Program-made: the position numbers and the translations under genes
Shown: piece after piece, positions 13,472 to 21,425 of the stretch
Layout: every line of letters begins with the position of its first letter
How positions within the stretch are numbered: the stretch's first letter is position 1
Assembly (NCBI GenBank): GCA_003554945.1
Contig: PWHN01000035.1
Location: forward strand, 1-27,181
DNA from: a bacterium
Lineage (GTDB): Bacteria; T1Sed10-126
Direction of reading: 5' to 3'
Length of the DNA stretch: 27,181 nt
Notes under the pieces: generated by a model
Database searches by the model: none
What the model was told of the DNA's origin: nothing
What the model saw: only the letters and a program-made list of their open reading frames with translations

Positions 13472-13959
13472 GGTGCTGGCACCGTCCTTATTCTAACTTG
13501 TTTATTCTCCGTATCTATTAATGCAAAATGCGTTGTTCCGGTGAGCCATCCCCCGGCTTCTCCCGGATTAATTTTTAAGACGTCATCTGTTCTTGTAACT
13601 TCCGGCTCATGGGTGTGGCCGTGGACGTGACAGTCAACGTCCAGGTTAGCTTCCGCGAGCTGGTCGGGCGTGTGGGTGATAGCAAAAGTAAGGCCGCCCA
13701 GCTCCACCTGGAGTGGCGGTTCGGTAATTGAAACATCAGTCCCCTCAGACTGGCTTAGCAAAGTCTTTCGGTCGCCGTCGTTATTTCCAAAAGCCCCATG
13801 GACTTCTCCCTTGAACTGGTCGAGGGCGGGGACAACAAACGGAGAGATAAAATCTCCGGCATGAATCAACGCCTCAATTCCTCCGGCATTAAAAGCGCCT
13901 GTCAAATAAGAAACAGCCCTTAAATTATCGTGAGTGTCTGCAATAATTGCAACCTTCAC
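13468..13959 (-). CDS. YfcE/MJ0936-type metallophosphoesterase
   Basis: The product is 163 aa. The calcineurin-like motifs are complete: D8-T-H10 (MKVAIIADTHDN), HAGDFIS, GNNDGD, THTPDQL and HGHTHEP. They bind two metals and hydrolyse phosphodiesters. Family members are small cytoplasmic phosphodiesterases of uncertain natural substrate. GTG at 13968 gives three more residues, but the ribosome site AGAGGTGG covers it. GTG at 13959, 5 nt further on, gives the standard MKVAIIADTH start and is preferred. It overlaps merR by 4 nt. Confidence 0.93.
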   Translation of the reverse strand: MKVAIIADTHDNLRAVSYLTGAFNAGGIEALIHAGDFISPFVVPALDQFKGEVHGAFGNNDGDRKTLLSQSEGTDVSITEPPLQVELGGLTFAITHTPDQLAEANLDVDCHVHGHTHEPEVTRTDDVLKINPGEAGGWLTGTTHFALIDTENKQVRIRTVPAP

Positions 13960-14000
13960 GCGAACCACCTCTGTAGTTAATTAAACAGACTCAAGTAAAA

Positions 14001-14055
14001 GACGCCTAAAGTAGATTAAAGTTAATTAAAGCGGCTTGAAGTAACTTTAAGCGTC
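14001..14055. repeat. Imperfect inverted repeat between HDOD and phosphoesterase genes
   Basis: GACGCCTAAAGTA (14001-14013) and AACTTTAAGCGTC (14043-14055) match at 11 of 13 positions in inverted orientation. The interior is rich in TTAA. No adjacent T-tract makes a terminator convincing; a regulatory hairpin is possible. Confidence 0.5.
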
Positions 14056-14058
14056 CTT

Positions 14059-14919
14059 TCAGAGCTTAATTGCGGTTATTTTTTCAAATTCACCTGGAAG
14101 CTCCGACTGGATTATAGCCTCAATATCCGACTCTTTGAGCTCCAGCTCATCGACCCGTTCTTCACGCAAATAAGTAAGGTCGTAGTCGCCGGAAAAACCA
14201 AGTTCAAGAGATTTTGCCAGGACACTGGCAAAATGTACAATCGTAATTAGTTCATTTTCGGTCTCTTCTGGTTCGTAATAATATCGAGCTGAAAGGCTGA
14301 GTCGCTCCGGCAAACCCCAGCTCTGAAGAATTTCTCCCCCAACCTCGCAGTGGGTAACCCCTAACACATCTCTTTCAGCTTCATACATTGACATTTTTTT
14401 CTGCTTCATCACTTGAAAAATTTTGACAAAATCATCGTGAAGATGCTGATCAATTATTGTCTTACCAATCGCATGCAGGTGGCCGGCACTGAAGGCTTCG
14501 CTGCGGGATTCTGAGTCATAGGATAAACGCTGGGCAATAAGTTCGCTGGCCGCGCCAACAGCAAGCGAGTAATCCCAGAACTCCTGGCGAGGGAAGTCTT
14601 CTATCTCTGGAGTGGTATATTTCTTCTCCACCCCGTAGCTGAGCGCGAGACTCCGCACCGTATTAAAGCCCAAAACCGTTATCGCTCGCTGAATGTTATT
14701 AATTTTACCGCTCAAACCGTAGTAACTTGAATTAGCGTAACGGAGAAGTAGAGAGGCCAGCGAAGGATCGGTTCGGACCGCCCGGCTCAGCTCTTCAATA
14801 GTTGTTCTTTCTCGATTTACAAGTTTAACTATTCTGCCGGAAATTTCCGGTAACGAGGGAATGGAGTCAACTTTTTCAGCGATTATTTCAAGTGATTTGT
14901 TTTTTTTACTCGAAGTCAT
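14059..14919 (-). CDS. HDOD-domain signalling protein
   Basis: The product is 286 aa. The HDOD domain fills about residues 18-215: SIPSLPEISGRIVKLVNRE, DPSLASLLLRYANSSYYGLSGKINNIQRAITVLGFNTVRSLAL, SAGHLHAIGKTII and THCEVGGEILQSWGLPE. HDOD domains resemble HD phosphohydrolases but lack the metal His-Asp pair in most cases and are linked to signal transduction and stress. The motif at HLHAIGK has His where HD proteins have His-Asp, so catalysis is unlikely. It lies 63 nt downstream of the helix-hairpin-helix gene. Confidence 0.9.
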   Translation of the reverse strand: MTSSKKNKSLEIIAEKVDSIPSLPEISGRIVKLVNRERTTIEELSRAVRTDPSLASLLLRYANSSYYGLSGKINNIQRAITVLGFNTVRSLALSYGVEKKYTTPEIEDFPRQEFWDYSLAVGAASELIAQRLSYDSESRSEAFSAGHLHAIGKTIIDQHLHDDFVKIFQVMKQKKMSMYEAERDVLGVTHCEVGGEILQSWGLPERLSLSARYYYEPEETENELITIVHFASVLAKSLELGFSGDYDLTYLREERVDELELKESDIEAIIQSELPGEFEKITAIKL

Positions 14920-14982
14920 TATTTTTATGAACTGCCTGAAGTGAAATTACTTTTTTGACTGGAGCTCTGGTTAAAGTCAAAC

Positions 14983-15651
14983 CTAATTTTCATCGTATGG
15001 CCCCACCGCAAAATATTCTTTGATCTGACGGTAAAGGGTGCTACTTACGCCCGGGACCATCTCCAGCTCGCTGCGGTCCGAAAATGCTCCCACCTCTTCT
15101 CGATACCACCTTATTCGCTCGGCTATGTGATCAGGAATCGGCGGGATGTCTCGCAGCTCTTCCAGGCTTGCCTTGTTCGGATTAAGACCCTCTTCATCGA
15201 CCTCATCAATCTCGGGCGTGTCTTCCACAACAACTTTTTCAGGTGAAGTGTCCGGCGCACCGGCTCGCAGTTGTAATACCTCTTTTTCAAGAGACGCAAC
15301 CGTCTTGCGCAAATCCTCCATGTCGGCTTGAAGTCGCATAATAATTTCATACATTTGCTCCGTGTCGGAGGCAATATCTCGTACTTCTTTTTCAGTATCA
15401 ACCACTGGAGTGTCATCCACGGGCTGCTCTAAATGAGGCGTATCAGAAACCGGACCTAAAACACCAGGTCCCGGTTCAAGGTAAAAATTTCCCTCCATCT
15501 GTTCCTCCGGCAGTTGACGTCCTTCTTGCAGCAACTGTTCAATAAATTCCTCAAAATCTTCGTGTTCTGGTTCAGCTATGGCAGGATTTAGACTAAAAAC
15601 GGATAGCAAAAATAAGGCAAAAAATATAACCCAAAGGTCAGTTTTCAACAA
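14983..15651 (-). CDS. Secreted helix-hairpin-helix protein (ComEA-like C-terminus)
   Basis: The product is 222 aa. Residues 1-26 are a signal peptide (MLKTDLWVIFFALFLL, ending PAIA|EP). Residues 30-85 are acidic and Pro-rich. Residues 90-125 are a coiled coil (EIIMRLQADMEDLRKTVASLEKEV). Residues 157-220 are a tandem helix-hairpin-helix unit of the ComEA type (LNPNKASLEELRDIPPIPDHIAERI and LEMVPGVSSTLYRQIKEYF). ComEA binds DNA at the cell surface during uptake. Here there is no membrane anchor after the signal, and the coiled coil is unusual, so it may be periplasmic or bind another partner. No other competence gene is in the window. Confidence 0.82.
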   Translation of the reverse strand: MLKTDLWVIFFALFLLSVFSLNPAIAEPEHEDFEEFIEQLLQEGRQLPEEQMEGNFYLEPGPGVLGPVSDTPHLEQPVDDTPVVDTEKEVRDIASDTEQMYEIIMRLQADMEDLRKTVASLEKEVLQLRAGAPDTSPEKVVVEDTPEIDEVDEEGLNPNKASLEELRDIPPIPDHIAERIRWYREEVGAFSDRSELEMVPGVSSTLYRQIKEYFAVGPYDEN

Positions 15652-15684
15652 TCTGATTCAACCTCCCCGGCAATAAAATTTCGG

Positions 15685-15778
15685 GTAACTACTCACCTTA
15701 AATCCCCCCCTTAACGGGGAAAAACAAAGGGACCCTTGCTCTCTCCCCCCAGGGGAGAGGGGATAGATGAGTAGTTAC
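15685..15778. mobile_element. MITE-like element, perfect 11-bp terminal inverted repeats
   Basis: GTAACTACTCA (15685-15695) and TGAGTAGTTAC (15768-15778) are exact reverse complements. The 72-bp interior holds CTCTCCCC / GGGGAGAG (15741-15748 with 15752-15759), loop CCA. C-rich hairpins of the same kind occur in the element at 18143-18296. Non-coding. Confidence 0.6.
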
Positions 15779-15893
15779 AATTGCGGTATGATTTTAGCTT
15801 TTTTAACTCTATCTGAAATTGCCTGTTTTGTAAACGATCCCTCACCTGCATCATCTTCACGATAGCAGATATGCAATGACTCTGAATTTAATA

Positions 15894-17078
15894 TTAATCG
15901 TCAGCCAGGCTGTCAAAGTATCCCTGTATGTGAATGAGTGGTGTTCCCCGGTCACCGCTGCCACTAGCCAGATCACAGAGGCTACCCAGCAGATCGGTAA
16001 GCTGACGGGGCGTCGTCCCCTGGGCGACTTCACGACCGACCAGATCGTCATCCTTGACCTCTATCTCGCGGCGCATCAACTCCAGTAGCTCCTCTCCCTC
16101 CAGATCGGCGTATTGATTGTCAGCAAGATATTTAATCTTAATTTCGTCCGGGGTCCCCTTCAACCCCGATGTATACCCGGGAGAAACGACCGGGTCAGCC
16201 AGCTCCCAGATACCGCCAACAGGGTCCTTGAAAGCACCGTCGGCAAAAATCATAACTTCCGGAGCTACTCCAAATTTATCAGCGACAGCATCCTGCAGTT
16301 TTTTAACAAAAACGTTTCCGTCACGCGGAAAAAGCTTTAACACATCTTCCCTGGACTTATTTGAGCCAAGTAATCCATACTCCGGGTTGTATCCTTTTAC
16401 TCCCGGACGCTTCTCGGCACAGAGGTCGTCCAACCCGCAAATTCGGCCGCCACCGTTATCTTTAAGCAACCGTTTTGTTTGTTCACGCGTGTGTATGTCA
16501 GCGGCTATAACGTCCTTAGTATAATCGAGAATTGTTGTCGGATTGTTAGAAAAAATAAACTCGATTTCAGTATCGCCCGCCATCTCCCGGTATAGATCAA
16601 CATAATTAAGTCCGGTAAACGGATGTTTAAAATCAGCAAATTTTTCCCGGTAGTCATCTTCGGTCAAAACGTCCTCCCAGGGATTAAGCCCAAGCTCGTG
16701 CATTTTGTCCTCATCCAACAGCGGATTACCAACTTCATCGTCCGGATATTTTAGCTGCATATATATTTTACGACCGGCACGCGCTATACCCTTGAGGATC
16801 AAAGAGAAACGGTTCCTGCTGAGAATTGGAAAAACTACACCTAATTCCTCCGGGAATTTTTCACGAACTTCCTCTGCCACCTGATCTATATGAACATAGT
16901 TGCCCCGGGCTCGAGCGACGAGAGATTCTGTTACTGCGAGAACATCTTTCTCGCACAGTTCAAAATTGTCTTCCTCCAACGACTTTTCCAGCGTAGATAC
17001 AATGATCTGAACCAGATCATCGCCTTCTTTTATAATTGGCGTCCTAAGACCTCTTACGTGCGTGCCAACGGTTCGCAT
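15894..17078 (-). CDS. CofE-like (F420-0:gamma-glutamyl ligase family) protein
   Basis: The product is 394 aa. The N-terminal region (GLRTPIIKEGDDLVQIIVSTL, then KDVLAVTESLVARARGNYV) matches the COG1478/CofE family that adds glutamate to a phospholactyl-deazaflavin precursor. The middle has NPTTILDYTKDVIAADIHTREQTKR and a glycine-rich patch, and the C-terminal part has MIFADGAFKDPVGGIWELADPV. F420 proper is mostly archaeal and actinobacterial; bacterial homologues like this, about 390 aa, lack a proven substrate. No cofC, cofD or fbi gene is visible, so the true substrate may be another acid. The ATG at 17078 lies 12 nt after the small upstream gene. Likely one operon. Confidence 0.82.
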   Translation of the reverse strand: MRTVGTHVRGLRTPIIKEGDDLVQIIVSTLEKSLEEDNFELCEKDVLAVTESLVARARGNYVHIDQVAEEVREKFPEELGVVFPILSRNRFSLILKGIARAGRKIYMQLKYPDDEVGNPLLDEDKMHELGLNPWEDVLTEDDYREKFADFKHPFTGLNYVDLYREMAGDTEIEFIFSNNPTTILDYTKDVIAADIHTREQTKRLLKDNGGGRICGLDDLCAEKRPGVKGYNPEYGLLGSNKSREDVLKLFPRDGNVFVKKLQDAVADKFGVAPEVMIFADGAFKDPVGGIWELADPVVSPGYTSGLKGTPDEIKIKYLADNQYADLEGEELLELMRREIEVKDDDLVGREVAQGTTPRQLTDLLGSLCDLASGSGDRGTPLIHIQGYFDSLADD

Positions 17079-17090
17079 CTAAATCACCCG

Positions 17091-17339
17091 TTACAGATTG
17101 TTTAGTAGCTCAATCAACTGGTTAATATTTTTGAATAAATTTTCTCCGGCGTCTTCTATCTCTTCAGCATAAACTTCACGAAGTTTTTCTATCCCGTCAG
17201 GTTCGTCAAGAAGTTCAACTTTATCCCCTAAAAAGTCAGCAAAATTTTCCTTGATGTAATTGCGCATACTCTCCTCCGCCGCATCTTGTGACGAAAAATC
17301 AAGTTCTTGTATCAATTCGTTTTTTCGATCGGAAACCAT
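17091..17339 (-). CDS. Small acidic helical protein, unknown
   Basis: The product is about 82 aa from ATG at 17339; TTG at 17345 is also possible. It is acidic and fully helical in appearance (QELDFSSQDAAEESMRNYIKENF, IEKLREVYAEEIEDAGENLFKNINQLIELLNNL). No Cys, membrane segment or known domain. AGAGGCGG lies just upstream. It precedes the CofE-like gene by 12 nt, so it may be a partner or regulator. No family recognised. Confidence 0.75.
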   Translation of the reverse strand: MVSDRKNELIQELDFSSQDAAEESMRNYIKENFADFLGDKVELLDEPDGIEKLREVYAEEIEDAGENLFKNINQLIELLNNL

Positions 17340-17535
17340 TTTCAATACCGCCTCTCTGACACAACCTGCTGTTACAGGAGATTTTTTTACATCTTCCCAT
17401 TCAAAAGATTTTATCTCATATCAATACTTCCGAATTTCAACCCGGAGCATTTACAACAGCACAACCGCCGTAAACAACTCTCCCCAGGCCATCCGGCGTT
17501 TATCTGAGTAAACCAACTACGCTTATTCTTACAAA

Positions 17536-17577
17536 TAATCACCCATCGAGTGATTACTTCATCAGGTTAGTATAACA
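17536..17577 (-). promoter_or_regulatory. Extended -10 promoter with downstream operator-like palindrome
   Basis: Minus-strand TGTTATACT (17577-17569) fits an extended -10. No good -35 is seen. Directly downstream is TAATCAC / GTGATTA (17536-17542 with 17550-17556), a perfect 7-bp inverted repeat with a 7-nt spacer. It would lie over the early transcribed region of the small protein / CofE-like operon, a natural place for a repressor. The regulator is not known. Confidence 0.4.
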
Positions 17578-17590
17578 CATCACAGCGCTA

Positions 17591-18061
17591 TTATCCTGAA
17601 AAAGCAGCGTCGGGAAATTGCCGGCAGATTCCTTTCGACATCTGGGTGCGCAATTTTTGTCCTGTCCAGAAGCCGCAGCCCACAACAAGTTTACGATAAA
17701 CAAGCGCTACGTAACCACGACTGCAAAAATGCTCAGCCTGCGGTTCAATGTCGCGACGATTCATAAGCTGCTTTAACTCCCCGCGCTCCAGCTCGATTAA
17801 ATTTTTTGTGATTGAGTCATTTAACCACTGCAAGAGCCGGTTGCCCGGTTTGTATGCAGCCGTTGTCAGCCGGGCAATACGAAATCCCCGCGCTTTAAAC
17901 TGCCAGCCCTCGGGCGGTTCCGCTTCCTTAGGATAGATATAGACTGAGCGCCTTCCCGTATGAATAACGTAATTGCTCCAGACAGCGGGCTCAACCCCGA
18001 ATCGTTCCAGGAAATAATTTTCAAAATAACGTCTATCCTTTTGCTTTTTCATTGTTTTCAC
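17591..18061 (-). CDS. Stand-alone RsmF-type C-terminal / PUA domain (COG3270-like)
   Basis: The product is 156 aa. The C-terminal ~60 residues (HFCSRGYVALVYRKLVVGCGFWTGQKLR and QFPDAAF) resemble the PUA part of NOL1/NOP2/Sun-family methyltransferases such as RsmF, and the N-terminus (YFENYFLERFGVEPAVWSNYVI) the pre-PUA region. Stand-alone proteins of this kind form COG3270. It would bind rRNA next to the catalytic subunit. The gene is downstream of the catalytic gene on the same strand, but a 260-nt repeat-bearing gap lies between. A frame link between the two is broken by stops. Separate genes or a split fusion are both possible. Confidence 0.75.
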   Translation of the reverse strand: MKTMKKQKDRRYFENYFLERFGVEPAVWSNYVIHTGRRSVYIYPKEAEPPEGWQFKARGFRIARLTTAAYKPGNRLLQWLNDSITKNLIELERGELKQLMNRRDIEPQAEHFCSRGYVALVYRKLVVGCGFWTGQKLRTQMSKGICRQFPDAAFSG

Positions 18062-18142
18062 TTCTTTCTTGCGCCAATTAATTTTGTATTCTTCAGAAAA
18101 GAACCGGGGGCTCCCCTGGAACTGAAGAGGCCTAATTATCTC

Positions 18143-18296
18143 CTCTCCGAAAAAGTCCCCTCTCCCCCGGAGGGAGAGGGTTAGGGTGAGGGGGATAAAA
18201 CGTTAAAACCGTTGTTCGGCCTCTACGCAGCCTCTTCACCTCCACCTTAATCCTCCCCCCTCAAGGGGGAGGAAATTTTTAACCCTTTTTGGAGAG
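18143..18296. mobile_element. MITE-like element with C-rich hairpins between methyltransferase and PUA genes
   Basis: CTCTCCGAAAAAG (18143-18155) and CTTTTTGGAGAG (18285-18296) are inverted, with one extra base. Inside are two strong hairpins: CCCTCTCCC / GGGAGAGGG (18158-18180, loop CCGGA) and TCCTCCCCC / GGGGGAGGA (18251-18273, loop CTCAA). The second is followed by ATTTTT and could stop plus-strand transcription. Non-coding, repeat-like, no transposase. Confidence 0.55.
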
Positions 18297-18320
18297 GGCC
18301 TATTAATCGCTGTCAGTCTT

Positions 18321-19232
18321 TTACGCCGGTTTCGTTAACAAACCAAAAACCATACCGCAGCCGTTTAAATGATGCGGATAACAGCGCTTCATAAGTTGAA
18401 GCGATCTGTTAAAGTCCTGACCTCTCCAGGCGATTACTCCATCTGTCAGCTCGGGTTCCACTTTAATAGGCTTTAAGCGGGCTTTTGTTGCTTTAAGAAG
18501 CCGGTTAATCACGGCTTCATTCTCTTCCGGCGCAAAAGTACAGGTCGAATAGACCAAACGGCCGCCCGGCGACAGCACCCTGAAAGCAGCTCTCAAAATT
18601 CTATACTGCCGTTCAACCAATTCTTTTTGTTTTTCCTTTGCTTCCCGCTGAAAATCTTTTCTCAGGTAACGATTCGCCCCCTCACCACTGCAGGGAGCGT
18701 CGACAAGAATATAATCAAACTGCCGGTGTTTGGGAATCGACTGTCCCCGGTAGGCGGTCAGATAGACGTTGTAAGTGTTAAAACGCTGAACGTTAGCCTG
18801 AAGTGCAATGCGTCGGTCACCAAGTGGATCGTTGGCGATAACTATTCCATCCGGTGCAACCAGCTCCGCCAGGTGAAGCGTCTTACCACCGGGAGCGGCG
18901 CAGAGATCCAGAACAGTTGCTCCCACCGGCGGCGCCAGTGCTTCTACTGGAAGTAAACTTGAAATGTCCTTGATGTAGTAGTAACCTGCCCAGTGCAAAA
19001 AAGTTCGGCTCGCTTCATTTGTTTCTGACCGCCAGTGGTAGAGATTATCAAAGTACGGATTTTTTTCCAGTGGAAGATTGTGCTCCTTAAAAAGCTGGTC
19101 GGCTCTCCTTAAATCAGTCTTAAATCTGTTGACGCGGAGATAGGTGGGAGCTGGGCTACTGAGCGCCGCCTCAAAGTCTTCCCAATCCTCAACTATCGGT
19201 CTGTATATTTCCAGATCTGAACGTCCGGACAT
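18321..19232 (-). CDS. rRNA cytosine-C5 methyltransferase (RsmB/RsmF family catalytic subunit)
   Basis: The product is 303 aa. SAM motif I is VLDLCAAPGGKTLHLAE (residues 107-123). Motif IV is VDAPCSGEGANR with C181, and motif VI is YSTCTFAPEENE with C231, the two catalytic cysteines. It transfers methyl from SAM to C5 of cytosine in rRNA. It ends after the catalytic domain, with no PUA domain; bacterial RsmF homologues usually carry one and are longer (about 450 aa). The missing part is the neighbouring gene at 17591-18061. The ATG at 19232 has AGGTG 5 nt upstream. RsmF is the closer match than RsmB, from the neighbour. Confidence 0.92.
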   Translation of the reverse strand: MSGRSDLEIYRPIVEDWEDFEAALSSPAPTYLRVNRFKTDLRRADQLFKEHNLPLEKNPYFDNLYHWRSETNEASRTFLHWAGYYYIKDISSLLPVEALAPPVGATVLDLCAAPGGKTLHLAELVAPDGIVIANDPLGDRRIALQANVQRFNTYNVYLTAYRGQSIPKHRQFDYILVDAPCSGEGANRYLRKDFQREAKEKQKELVERQYRILRAAFRVLSPGGRLVYSTCTFAPEENEAVINRLLKATKARLKPIKVEPELTDGVIAWRGQDFNRSLQLMKRCYPHHLNGCGMVFGLLTKPA

Positions 19233-19456
19233 CAGAACACCTGCTTTCCCTGGTGGCTATTTTAAGACCTGAAAGTTTAACATATCATTTTTTGGTCAGA
19301 CTGAAAAACTATCCCCACTTTCCCTTCCGCCCTTGGAGGGGTGAACAAAAAGGGGGGGAGAAGATGGATTGCGAAACAAGCCACGTTATGCCTGACTTGA
19401 TCCTATACCGACAATGACTAAAGTGATAGAAAGTTCTGTTTTAGCCACCGCAAAAG
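19233..19456. other. Intergenic stretch with decayed repeats
   Basis: Divergent intergenic space. It holds remnants of the C-rich repeat (CCCTTCCGCCCTTGGAGGGG near 19321-19340) and a degenerate REP-like end (ATGGATTGCG near 19364-19373, ACAATGAC near 19411-19418). No gene is seen. Confidence 0.5.
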
Positions 19457-19484
19457 TTGACCTTTGCTGAATAACATCTATAAT
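19457..19484 (+). promoter_or_regulatory. Sigma-70 promoter for the DUF4914 gene
   Basis: TTGACC (19457-19462), a 16-nt spacer, TATAAT (19479-19484). The predicted start near 19491 leaves a 39-nt leader. It lies inside a longer open frame and rules out the earlier in-frame start at 19464. Confidence 0.75.
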
Positions 19485-19529
19485 ACTTTGGGTTTTAACG
19501 TGCCACTAATTTTTTTGGAGGTAATCTTT

Positions 19530-21425
19530 ATGCAATTAACTGAGTCTGATTTAGAACAAAAATTCAACCTGGAACCAGAGATAGATAAAACGTTTCGCCA
19601 GTCTCCCGGAGTCGGAATCGCTCAAAACGAGAAAGATCTTCACAAGAGCTGTCTACCTGACGAAGAAGACGGATGGTTTGAGGTGAAATACGAAGTTGAG
19701 GGTGAACAAATAACAGAAGCCCGCGTCTGTCGAGTCAAAAATGGTATAGCGGCCAACTATCCCAAACCATACATGCGACGCCGCGACCCTGACTGCATGT
19801 TTATCGGCGACGATCTGCCAACTGATAAAGATCGCTACGAGGAAGCCTGGGGAGAGGACTTCTCGGCTGTTCGAACAGAGACGTTCGATTGGTTGAGCAA
19901 GCAAGAGCTGCTCACCTTTCCTTTCATGGCCGGCGACGATCGCTGTGGCATACCCGCCCTGGCTGTAGTCCCCGCCAATGCCGGTTTTTTTGCTCTCGGT
20001 CTTGGATTGCTTCAGGGGATTTCCGACTTCCAGGAGTTTGAGGAGCCTTTTGAACCACAGGTCTACATTTACGCCGCTCCACCTTTCAGACACACTCATT
20101 TTGACGGCCAGCAGGTGGTTGTCCACAACCGCAGCCATGAGCGACACGAGATTTTTAGTTATAACCTCTATCCGGGTCCCAGCGCAAAGAAAGGTGTTTA
20201 CGGAGCTCTGCTCCATTTCGGAGAAGTTGACAACTGGGTAACTACCCACGCTTCTGTTGTCCGCACACGCACCCCCTATAACAATAAAACTAACATCATG
20301 CACGAAGGTGCCAGTGGTGGTGGGAAAAGCGAGATGAACGAACATCTGCACCGTGATGTTGACGGTTCAATTAAAATGGGTGAAAACATTGTTACCGGCG
20401 AGGATCACTACCTGGTCCTCCCCCGGACAAACAAGCTTATGCCCATGGCCGACGACATGGTTCTCTGTCACCCTGATATTCAGAAAGATAACGGAAAAAT
20501 TGGTGTGCTTGATGCCGAGGACGGCTGGTTCATTCGCGTCGACCACATCGACAGCTACGGCACCGACCCGGACATCGAGGCGCGCACAATCGATCCGGAG
20601 CTCCCCCTGTTATTTTTTAACCTGGATGTTCAACCGGACAGCACCGCTCTGCTCTGGGAACATATTGAAGATGAGCCGGGTGTCCCCTGTCCTAATCCCC
20701 GTTTTGTCCTCCCCCGGCAAACAGTTCCACGTATACAAAACGATCCGCTATACATTGACGTCAGAAGTTTTGGCGTTCGTACTCCCCCATGTACTAAAGA
20801 TGAACCAAGCTACGGCATTCTTGGCATGTTTCACGTCCTCCCACCGGCCCTCGCCTGGATCTGGCGACTGATTTCTCCGCGCGGCTTTGCTAACCCCAGT
20901 ATTGTCGATACCGAGGGAATAAGTGCTGAAGGGGTCGGCTCTTACTGGCCCTTTGCTACCGGCAAACGTGTTACACAGGCTAATTTACTTCTCGATCAGT
21001 TTAAAAATACCCCCAACGTTTTAAACGTCCTCTGCCCTGTCAAACACGTCGGCGCCTGGAGTGTCGGTTTTATGTCGGAGTGGATTATGCGTGAATACAT
21101 CCCCCGGCGCGGCGGCCAGTTTGAGCGGGAGGAACTGACCGAGGCCCGCTGCAACATGCTCGGTTACGCGCTGGAGGAGTTAGTTGTGGAAGGAATTGAA
21201 ATTGACCGGGAGCTACTCAGCGTTGAGAAACAGCCCGAGGTTGGAACCGCTGCTTACGACGAGGGCGCACAGGTGCTGCGGGACTTTTTCAACGAGCAAC
21301 TGCAGAAATTTCTCACCGACGATCTCGATCCCGTCGGACGTAATATTATCGAATGTTTCCTCGATAACGGCACGGTCAGCGACTACGAAGACATTATCCC
21401 GGCGCCCAATATCTTCAGCGACTGA
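19530..21425 (+). CDS. DUF4914 protein, PEP carboxykinase-like
   Basis: The product is 631 aa from ATG 19530, with GGAGGT 7 nt upstream. I place it in DUF4914 from the N-terminal and central pattern. Its core follows the ATP-PEPCK layout in order. AKKGVYGALLHF corresponds to the PEPCK KKG segment, TTHASV to MHCSAN, and HEGASGGGKSEM (P-loop, K266) to GLSGTGKTTL. PMADDMV and LDAEDGWFIRVDH correspond to the GDDEH and NFEGGCYAK region, and MFHVLPPALAW to FGVLPPV. So a nucleotide- and metal-binding kinase-like fold is likely. PEPCK itself is usually 520-550 aa, so the real substrate may differ. Single gene under its own strong promoter; the last 11 nt overlap the convergent SHOCT gene. Confidence 0.85.
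   Translation: MQLTESDLEQKFNLEPEIDKTFRQSPGVGIAQNEKDLHKSCLPDEEDGWFEVKYEVEGEQITEARVCRVKNGIAANYPKPYMRRRDPDCMFIGDDLPTDKDRYEEAWGEDFSAVRTETFDWLSKQELLTFPFMAGDDRCGIPALAVVPANAGFFALGLGLLQGISDFQEFEEPFEPQVYIYAAPPFRHTHFDGQQVVVHNRSHERHEIFSYNLYPGPSAKKGVYGALLHFGEVDNWVTTHASVVRTRTPYNNKTNIMHEGASGGGKSEMNEHLHRDVDGSIKMGENIVTGEDHYLVLPRTNKLMPMADDMVLCHPDIQKDNGKIGVLDAEDGWFIRVDHIDSYGTDPDIEARTIDPELPLLFFNLDVQPDSTALLWEHIEDEPGVPCPNPRFVLPRQTVPRIQNDPLYIDVRSFGVRTPPCTKDEPSYGILGMFHVLPPALAWIWRLISPRGFANPSIVDTEGISAEGVGSYWPFATGKRVTQANLLLDQFKNTPNVLNVLCPVKHVGAWSVGFMSEWIMREYIPRRGGQFEREELTEARCNMLGYALEELVVEGIEIDRELLSVEKQPEVGTAAYDEGAQVLRDFFNEQLQKFLTDDLDPVGRNIIECFLDNGTVSDYEDIIPAPNIFSD

Noticed and set aside
19464-19529. Upstream in-frame start for DUF4914
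   Set aside because: It lies between and over the -35 and -10 boxes of a good promoter and lacks a ribosome site; ATG 19530 has GGAGGT at 7 nt.
19653-20351. 232-codon open frame on the minus strand inside DUF4914
   Set aside because: It is antisense to a strongly supported gene, has no ribosome site, and its translation shows no domain. It follows from the codon use of the gene above it.
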